Assembly (NCBI RefSeq): GCF_033115175.1
Contig: NC_084850.1
Coordinates: 100,875,439-100,939,438 of the forward strand
Direction of reading: 5' to 3'
DNA: 64,000 nucleotides
From: Lepus europaeus
Lineage: Eukaryota; Chordata; Mammalia; Lagomorpha; Leporidae
Below, piece after piece: positions 47,901 to 57,700 of the stretch. A program made the translations under genes and the position numbers. The notes beneath the pieces are model-generated. The model did no database searches and had not been told where the DNA came from. It saw only the letters and a list, made by a program, of their open reading frames with translations. Numbering within the stretch: position 1 is the stretch's first letter; each line of letters opens with the position of its first letter.

Positions 47901-48693
47901 GTGACACCTCTGCCTCTGGCCCATCTTCCAGTTCCTGAGTCACCTCACTGGAGTCCCCCAGGAAGGGCAGAGGGGAGACTGTGGGTTCAGGAGGATGCAG
48001 TCGGGCTCCCTAACTTGTTAGCATATATATGTCCTGGGATGCATCATTTCACTTCTGTAAGACTGAGCTTCAATGAGTTAAGATATCCATTCAGATTCCA
48101 TAATATAGAGTATTTTCCTTATCTGAAATTTGTGGGACCAGAAGGATTTCCAATTTTTTTAAAGCTTTATTTATTTATTTGAAAGGCAGAGTTAGAGAGA
48201 GGTAGAAGCAGAGAGAGAGAGAGAGAAGTCTTCCTTTCCACTGGTTCACTCCCCAGATGGACGCAATGGCTGGAGATGGCCAATTCAAAGCCAGGAGCCA
48301 GGAGCTTCTTCTGGCCTCCCATGTGGGTGCAGGGGCCCAAGGACTTGGGCCATCTTCTACTGCTTTCCCAGGCCATAGCACAGAGCTGGATTGGAAGTGG
48401 AGCAGCCGGGACTTGAACCAGCACCCATATGGGATGCCAACACTGCAGGTGGCTGCCTTACCCATATACCACAGCACCAGCCCCTCCAATTCTTTAATTA
48501 AAATAAAATCTGGACTATATGAGGGTATTTCAAAAAGTTCATGAAAACTAAAATTAAAAGATAACATTATTGTAGTATAAAAATTTTGAAATCCACACAT
48601 AGTTTTGTAATAATATGCATTTTTCACAAACTTTTTGAGGGTGGGACTCAACTCTGAACATAAAATTCATTCATGTTTTATATATATATATAT

Positions 48694-48725
<32 letters not shown>

Positions 48726-51700
48726 AAGCATGGCTAGAAAATTTTGTACAATATTTTAGTGTGCTGTACTTTTTAATAAGGATTTATTTATTTATTTATT
48801 TGAAAACAGAGTTACAGAGACAGGCAGAAACAGAGAGATCTTGGATCTGCTGGGTCACTCCCCAAGTGGCCACAATAGCCAGGGCTGAGATAGGCTAAAG
48901 CCAGGACCCAGGACCCAGGAGCTTCATCTGGGTTTCCTATGTGCTGCTCTCTCAGGCACATTAGCAGGGAGCTGGATCAGAAGTGGGGCACCCAGGACTT
49001 GAACAGGTGCTCATATGGGATGCTGGTGCTGCAGGCAGCATTTTTATTTATTTTTAAAATTTTTATGTATTTGAAAGGTAGAGTTACAGAGAGAGGAGGA
49101 GAGACAGAGTGAGAGAGAGATCTTCCATTTGCTTGTTCATTCCCCAAATGGCTGCAATGACTGGGGCTGGGCCAGGCTGAAGCTAGAAGCCTGGAGCTTC
49201 TTATAAGTCTCTCACATGGGTGTAGGAGCCCAAGGACTTGGGCCACTTTTTGCTGCTTCCCCAGGCACATTAGCAGGGAGCTGGATTGGAAGTGGAGCAG
49301 CCGGGTCTTGAAAGGTGCCCATATGGGATGCTAGCACCGCAGGAGGAGGCTTAACCTGCCACGCCACAATGCCAGCCCTGCCACCTGCATTTTGATGGTG
49401 ACCTGTTACATGAACTCAGGTGTGGAATTTTCCACCTGCAGGCATCATGTCAGCACTCACAAAGTTTTAAAGGTTGGAGCATTTCAGATTTCAGATTTTC
49501 CTTTTTTAAAATAAGCTATTTTTTGTATTTGAAAGGCAGAGTGACACCCCATATGAGATGCCCATGTTGCAGATGGCAGCTTTACTCACTACAGCACAAC
49601 ACCAGCCCCAAGCTTGCCACTTTTAATGCCAGCATCTCATATTGGGAGCACTGGTTCAAGTCCCACTTCTGATCCAGCTCCCTGCTAATGTACCTGGGAA
49701 AACAGCAGAAGATGATCCAAGTGCTTGTGCCCCTGCCACCCACATGGGAGACCTGGATAGAGTTCCTGACTCCTGGCTTCAGCCCGGCCAGCCCTAGCCA
49801 CTGCAGCCATTGGGAAAGTGAACCAGCAAATGGAAAATCAATTCTCTCTCTCTCTGCCTCCCTCCCTCTATGTAATTCTGCCTTTCAAACAAATAAACCT
49901 TTTTAAAAAGAAATTACATGACCACAATAAACTGGGAGGGATGGAGAGAAACATGTGCTAGGCAACCACGTGCCCAATCACAAATTCTGCAGTTAGGAAA
50001 GTCGGGGGGAAATGGGTACTGGGTAGCAATTACCAGTGTGTGTCCTATTTCTCAGCCAGAGCTTGATCTCATAGCACCTACTTTCCAGGGAGAAGGGAGA
50101 TGTCTATCTGAAGTGTCCGGGGTGACTGGCACCCACTGAGAGCTGTTTATCAACCTTTTCCCCTGCATTCCTGCATTAGGAGTCATTGCGGGCCAATAGT
50201 CGGCTGCTGGAACAGCTGCAAGAAATTGGGCAGGAGAAGGAGCAGTTAACGCAGGAGCTCCAGGAGGCTCGGAAGGTGGGGCAACGTAGGGGGAGGGGTG
50301 AAGTCTAGCTGGATGGGAGGAGGCGATAAATGGCCAAAGCCATGGGAAGGGGAAGGCAGTTGACTAGTTCCATGGCTGGCCAGTTTCTTGGCCTGATCCC
50401 TGAGAATGGGAAGAGAAAGAAAGTGGCCAGTCCCATGAGGATGGGTGAGTGACTGAGACAGTTGGATGGAGATGGGGAGGGGATGGGGTTTGGGAAGTTC
50501 CTTGGGCATGGGAGAGGGTGGTTGACCTCTCTGGGTGTTGGGGGCAGAGGAGGTTGATTGCCATCCTCTTGGTCCCCAGAGTGCCGAGAAGCGCAAGGCC
50601 ATGCTGGATGAGCTAGCCATGGAGACGCTGCAGGAGAAGTCTCAGCACAAGGAGGAGCTGGGAGCAGTCCGACTCCGGCATGAGAAGGAGGTGCTGGGGG
50701 TACGGGCTCGCTATGAGCGTGAGCTCCGGGAGCTTCATGAAGACAAGAAGCGGCAGGAGGAAGAGCTCCGGGGGCAGATCCGTGAGGAGAAGGTGGGTGG
50801 GCCGACGGCAGTGCCCTTCCTCCTCTAAACCCCGGGGACCCCAGCATCGCTACTGGGCTAGTGGATGGTGTGTGCAAGGTACCTGGCTCCTCTGTCTGCC
50901 TGGCCTGTGACTGTCTGTCCCCTCCCAGGCCCGAACACGGGAACTGGAGACTCTGCAGCAGACAGTAGAGGAACTTCAAGCTCAGGTCCACTCCATGGAC
51001 GGCGCCAAGGGCTGGTTTGAACGGCGCTTGAAGGAAGCCGAGGTGAGTTTGTGGTTCCGGGTAAGGTGAGGAGTCTGATTGGAGGCATCCAGGCCAAACC
51101 AGGAGAGCAGGAGTGGCCCTGGAACTTTCGGAGAAGTTCTGAACTTGTGGGTATCTCCAGAACACCCCTAGCTCAACCGTGGTGCTCCGGAGGGATCAGA
51201 GAAGGCCAACAGCTCAGACCGCAGTCAGGTGTGCAGGGCCGCCCTACCTTTGTGCAGATTTTAAAAGGCACCTCTTCTTCCTGAATGTGTACTTCCGTCG
51301 GGAAAGTATTGCACTACACATGCGAGGTTTATTCCCGTAGGAACCTTCATTGCCCTTTCAGGTGAAACTCAAGATAGAACATAAGAGGCAGTTGCTTGCC
51401 TGGGTTTGAATCCTGGCTGGGCCACTTTCTAGCTGTGTGCCCTTCGGCAAGTTGTCTAACCTCTCTGGCCCATTTCCACTGTCAAGTAGAAAGGGGATAA
51501 TAATACCTAGTCTCTAGGTATTAGGGGAGGATTATAGAGAATGAGTTAGTACTTGTAAAACCCTTCCAATGTTCCTGGCATGTAGTAAGCGTGTGCTGTT
51601 AGGTTTTGTTAAAACAAAACCATAAAAGCAAATCTAGAACTAGGGTGTGCATGGTACAGCCCATGGGCCTGTGGGTGTTGCCTGCAGGGGGTTCTTTTCT

Positions 51701-54700
51701 GCATAGCCCAGGGTCCCCAGGTCACCCCCGAGCAGGTGCGGTATCTGCTGGGGGATTGCTGCCAGACCTGGGACTTATGTTACAGGAGTCCCTGCAGCAG
51801 CAGCAGCAGGAGCAAGAAGATGTTTTGCGGCAGTGTCGGGAGCAGCACGCTGCTGAGCTGAAGGTGGCTCTCATGTGACGGTGGTCCTCTCTGGGGAGGC
51901 GTGGTGGGCCTTCGTGGGAGGACGGCGGCTTCCCAAGCTGAGGCTGAGCTTCTATCTGCCTTGTAGGGCAAGGAGGAGGAGCTGCAGGCTGTGCGGGATC
52001 AGCTCCAGCAGGTCCAAGAGGAGCGGGACGAGCACCTGAAGACCATCAGCAGCCTGAAGCAGGTCAGCGGTCACTCCGTGGCTGCAGACACTCCCCCACT
52101 CACCCAGCCAGCCAGCCAGCCAGCCACTCCAGCACCCACCAGGCTTCTTTGCTCTACCCCACAGGAGGTGAAGGACACGGTGGACGGGCAGCGGATCTTG
52201 GAGAAGAAGGGCAGCGCTGCGGTAAGATGAGGCACCGCTGGCCTGCAGCCCCCCGCCCCGCCCCCGCCTGTGGGCCCACTGGCCTCAGTCCTCCTCTCCC
52301 CCTGCGCTCACACACAGCTCAAGGACCTCAAGCGGCAGCTGCACCTGGAGCGGAAACGGGCCGATAAGCTGCAGGAGCGCCTGCAAGACATCCTCACCAA
52401 TAGCAAGAATCGTTCAGGTGAGGGACCAGGACAGGCTGGGGAGCCGCGGCGCGGCCCAGCAGGGCGCAGGTCCTTCCTGCATGTCCCTCAGGCCTGCTCT
52501 CCTATGTCCTGTCCCTCCTGAACTCCATTTCCCCTTTTACCTTTTTTCGGTCTTTCTTTCTGTGCCCCCATCTTTTTGCTGTGTCCCCTATTTCCATCTC
52601 TCTGGGCTTTTCTATCTGGCTCATTTTGTTCTCTCACTTTCCTCTGGATCTGCCTGTGTCTCCTTGCTTTCTTTCCCTAGTTCTCTCCTTTTTCCTCTTC
52701 CTATTTCTTCTCTCTTTCCTCTTATCCCCCAACTCTCTGCCTCTTCCTCTCTTATTCTGTCTTCTGTTGCTCACTCTCTCAGTCTCCCCACTCCACACTC
52801 CCACACCTCACTTGATGTTTCTAAATCCATTGCGTCCATTCTCTCATTCCATCAATCCCCAGCCTCAAGCCCAGGGTCCCTGATGTGAAACTTCCTGAGT
52901 GGCTGCCCTCAAGGAGCTCCCAGTTGAGCTAGGGAGACCCTCACAGACACGCAGGCAGCAAAGACACAAGTGGCACTGCAGTTGCTTCATGCTTGGTTTT
53001 ACATGGGGCAGGCCTCAAAGTCCATGCACATAAAGCAAAGAGGCAGATCACACAGAGAAAACTTGCTTGCTCGTCCCCTGACTTGGGGAACCCATGGAGC
53101 CCCACTCAGCACCCCTGCCCTTGCTGGGGAGCCCTTGACGTGTAGTGTTGACTCCCTCCCCGCCACCCGGAGGCAGCCACAAAAGCAGCGGCACAAGCTC
53201 AGTGCCTGGGTTTTAAGTGACATGGCGAAACAGATGGATCTCCTACCAAATCAACTTCCCTGTGAGGCACTGTCTCCCGAAGTAACTCTCTTTACGAAGC
53301 ATGAGTTCTGTTTCTGTTTTGTTAGGGGTTCATGTCAGCATCGCAGAACTGATGAGAATGGCGTACCGTACATTCTCCTGGTCCATTAGATGAAATGGAG
53401 GGTTGCCCGCATAGCTGCGGGAGCCGGCTGCCATCTTTTCTCTCTTCCTGCTCTGACTTGCTCTCGTGTCCTTGTCTAGGCTCTCTGGTTCTCTGGCCTT
53501 TTCTCTTTGCACATGAGTGTGCCTCGTGCCCTCTGCAGATGTCAGTCTGCCTTTTTCCATCACCACCCACACCCCCGCCGCCCCCAAGTCTGAGTGTGTA
53601 TGCCGCTCAAGGCCTTCTTTCTGCTGGCTTCTTCAGCTTTGCTCTCCTCTGTTGGCTGTTTGCCTAAAGAGGCACCTTTTCTGTTTTTGTCTCTCCCTGT
53701 CCTACTGCCTGCTTCTGCCTTGCCGCATGCCCGAGTGTCTCTTGCCTCTTTCCATCTCTGTCAAATCTATTTCTGCCTCTTCTTCTTCCTGCCAGTTGTG
53801 GCTCTGGGACCCGAGGGGATTGGGGCTCAGGTTTCTCTTCCCTCCACTGCCCAGGCCTTGAGGAGCTGGTTCTCTCTGAGATGAACTCACCAAGCCGGAC
53901 CCAGACCGGGGACAGCAGTAGCATCTCCTCCTTCAGCTACCGGGAGATCTTGCGGGAGAAGGAAAGCTCGGCTGTTCCAGCCAGGGTAAGGGGCAAGGAA
54001 GAGCATACAGCCCCAGCTTCTCCCACCCAAATTCTAGGACCCCCTTTTCTCCTCACCTACTGCCATCTCCTACTCTGAGCCCAGGACATGCATTTTCTTG
54101 TTAGCTCTGCCCCAAGCTTACCAACTTGGATTCAGATTGCCACACGGGGGGAGGAGCTAGTCATTTGCTCGCTCTGCCCCCGTTTCGCCATCTGGGAGCT
54201 AATTGCACTTTTCCTGGCACTGTAATGTGGCTCATAGTAGGTACGCTATCCATGTAGAAGGTCCCTTTTTCCAAGTTACAGTCACCACTCACTATTATTG
54301 CCATCTGTCATGGCAGTTTCTTTGCCAGCCACTTTTCTTACAAACATTGTTCTTTTTATAAAGGTTTATTTATACAATTTTTAATCTACTTGAAAATCAG
54401 AGTGACACACACACACACACAGCACTTTTATCTATTGGTTTAAACTCCCCAAATGCCTGCAACAAACAGGACTGGACCAGGCTGAAGCCAGGAGCCCAGA
54501 ACTCCATTTGGAACTCCCACGTGGGTGGTAGCAGGGCCCAAGTACTTGAGTCATCATTTTCTGCCTCCCAGGCTACATCAGCTGGAAGCTGGACTGGATG
54601 CAGAATAGCCAGGACTTGAACTAGCACTCCAACATGGGATGTGAGCATCCCCAGCAGCACCCTCACCTGCTGCACCACAATGCTTGCTCCTTGCAAATAA

Positions 54701-57700
54701 CATTTTTTATTCTATCAATAGTCCATGTGCATTACAGAAAGATTTTTTAAAACTACAAGATTTTTAGAAAATCTTAAATAGCAAAAAAAAAAAAAATCAC
54801 ATTTTCACCATCCAGAACTCAGTGTTATAAATTCTTAGTTCATACCCTTCAATATCTCACTCCCTTTTAAACCTAAATGAGGAGGCTGGCATTGTGGCAC
54901 AGTGGGTTAAACCACTGCCTGCGACGCTGGCATCCCATGGGCGTTGGTTTGTGTCCTGGCTGCTCCACTTCCAATCCAGATCTCTGATTATGTGCCTGGG
55001 AAAGCAGCAGAAGATGGCCCATATGTTTGGGCCCCTGCCACCCATGTGGGAGACCCGGAAGAAGTTCCTGGATCCCGGCCTCTGCCTGGCTCAGCCCTTG
55101 CCATTGTGGCCATTTGGGAAGTGAACCAGCGGATGACAGATCTCTGCCTCTATCTCTCCTTCTCTCTCTGTAACTCTGTCTTTCAAATAAATAAATACAT
55201 CTTTAAAAAAAAAAACCCTAAATGAGATTATGAGTAACCTGTTTTTGTTTAGCTGATCTTTCTACCTTCCCAACTTGGTAAATCTTCATCTCATCCAGTA
55301 CTTTGAACCTAATCAGATTGCTCTTTTTGGCCCCCAAATCTCCTTTACTGCTGGTTTTATGGACACCGGTACCCAGTTTCAGAGCACATGTTGTGTGTGG
55401 TTGTTCTGTATCCTTTAAGTCTCTCTAAGGTTAGCCCCTCTTTTCCTGATGTCAACTTTGTTGAAGATGTCACCTCTTGGATTCTTCTGCTGACTTCTTA
55501 GTGTGGTTGTTTTTAGCTGGCTCTTCTCTCCTAGTTTTCCTGTCAGCTAGAAGTTGGATCTCAACTCTGTGGGATTGCCCTTCATTCTCTCAATAAAGCT
55601 CTGATATGTGTGTGTGGGGGGGGGGGGGGGAGTTACTATCAACGCAGCTTTGGGCCAAAAGGGACGCAGTGTTACCAAGGGTGCCAAGACAGGGCCCACG
55701 GCCTCCCACCCACCTCTGCCTGGTTCTCTCCTCCTGTTTGGAGTGGGCAGTGCTAAGCCTGGCTTCTCCCTTCTTCTTTCCTGCAGTCCTTATCCAGCAG
55801 CCCGCAGGCCCAGCCCCCTCGGCCAGCAGAGCTGTCAGATGAGGAAGTGGCTGAGCTTTTTCAGCGGCTGGCAGAGACCCAGCAGGAGAAATGGATGCTG
55901 GAGGAGAAGGTACCGTCTGCCTGCCTGCTTATCCCCACTTGAAGTGCCCTGGGAGAGGCTGAGGCTGGGGCTCCGGCCAGGTCCCTCCTCATAGTGGGGA
56001 ACAACATCTGCAGTTGAGGGGTCTGAGATGGGCTGGGCCATCTTGCAGGTGAAGCACCTGGAGGTAAGCAGCGCCTCCATGGCAGAGGATCTCTGCCGGA
56101 AGAGCGCCATCATCGAGACCTACGTCATGGACAGCCGCATCGGTCAGTGCTCCCTCCCGTGCCCTCACCCCTGGGCCAGCCTTCACCTGCCCCTCCTTCT
56201 CCATGGTCCTCTGCGACAGCGTCTCATGGCGTGGAATTCAGCACGGCTCCTGATGAAGCCATAACCCAACCTGTGAAGGGGACAGCAGGAAGTTCTGTCT
56301 CTTTACCTTGCCTCCTCCCTCCGCTCCATGCCCCTCATTCACTGGTGTGTGCCTCTGTGTCCGCCCTTCCCTTTCTCCTTTCTTCTCCCTGTGGTTCAGT
56401 TCTCTCCCTTTCTCTCCCCTCTGCCTCTCCCCTCTCTCTCTCCCTCCCTCTCCTTTTTCTGCCCCTTCCTTCATCTTCTCTGTCTGTATTGTTCTAGTTC
56501 CAAATATCTTCAATCTCTTTATCTGTATCCACTTTTAGGTCCTTACCTCTTTCTCTCCATCCTCTTTCTTCCTCGCTCTGCCCCGCCCCTCTCTTCCTCT
56601 CTTCTCTCCCTCCCATCTCCCACCTTCTCTCTCCTTTCCTCTCCCCTCCCCATTTCTCATCTTGCTGCTCGCTCCTGTCTGTCAAACCGTCTCCCTCTCT
56701 CCCTAATTTTCCCTAACTAGAATACTGCTAGCTAACCCGGATGGAGGGTTTACTGTGTGCTCAGTGATTCCTATGCAGTCACAGCATTTTTTTCTAGCTC
56801 TGTGACTGAGCCCCATCTCTCTGGGTCGCACAGCTAGGAACAGAGCTGTGTTCTACACCACAGAGCCCCTGTCCCTCTATAACATGGCTTCTCCCCAGCC
56901 CTCTGTTCCCTCCTCTTCTCCTCTGGCTCCGCCGAGGGACTGCTTCTCAGCTTGGGCCCTTGCAGATGTGTCCGTGGCAGCAGGCCACACAGACCGCAGC
57001 GGGCTGGGCAGTGTCCTGCGAGACCTGGTGAAGCCAGGCGACGAGAACCTCCGGGAGATGAACAAGAAGCTGCAGAACATGCTGGAGGAGCAGCTCACCA
57101 AGAATATGCACTTGCACAAGGCAAGTGTGGCCCAGCAGCCTAGCCCTCTGCCCATCTAGCCAGCGTAGCTCCTGCGTCCTCTGCCAGTCCTCCCAGCCAG
57201 CCCCCTTGCCCATTCATCAGCCACCCCATCATGCTTTCATCCATGTTCCATTCTCCTGTCAACTTAATATCACTTCAGTCTTTCACTCGTCCCTCTCTCC
57301 TTCCATCCACCCACTCATCCATTCATACACCTTTCACCCGGCTATTTACCTATGAGTCCATAGACTCACCCTACTGTTCACTCTTTGAGTCATCTCCCCC
57401 ATGTCTTCCTACCTATTTCTTGACATCTCTGTTACATCAGTCACTCCTGGCCTCACCTTTCAGTGCCCACCCCCCTTCAGCCACCTGCCCGTCCTTTGCC
57501 ATCCTTTGGCTTCCCACCCATGCCCACACTGTCCAGCTCAGCGGCCCCCACACACACACACACTGCTGGGGGCTCTGTGAGCATCTCTGACTACCTTCCC
57601 ATTCCAGGCGAGACCCACCTGGGCACTGATGAATAGGGTGAGAAGGAAATCACCCTCAGGTTTGTTGAGGGAGCTGTCCCTGCCCTCTTCTCTCACTTCT

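Noticed and set aside
50305-51165. Antisense open frame of about 286 codons opposite GRIPAP1 exons 16-17
   Set aside because: Pro/Ser-rich low-complexity translation opposite true exons; no domain and no splice logic.
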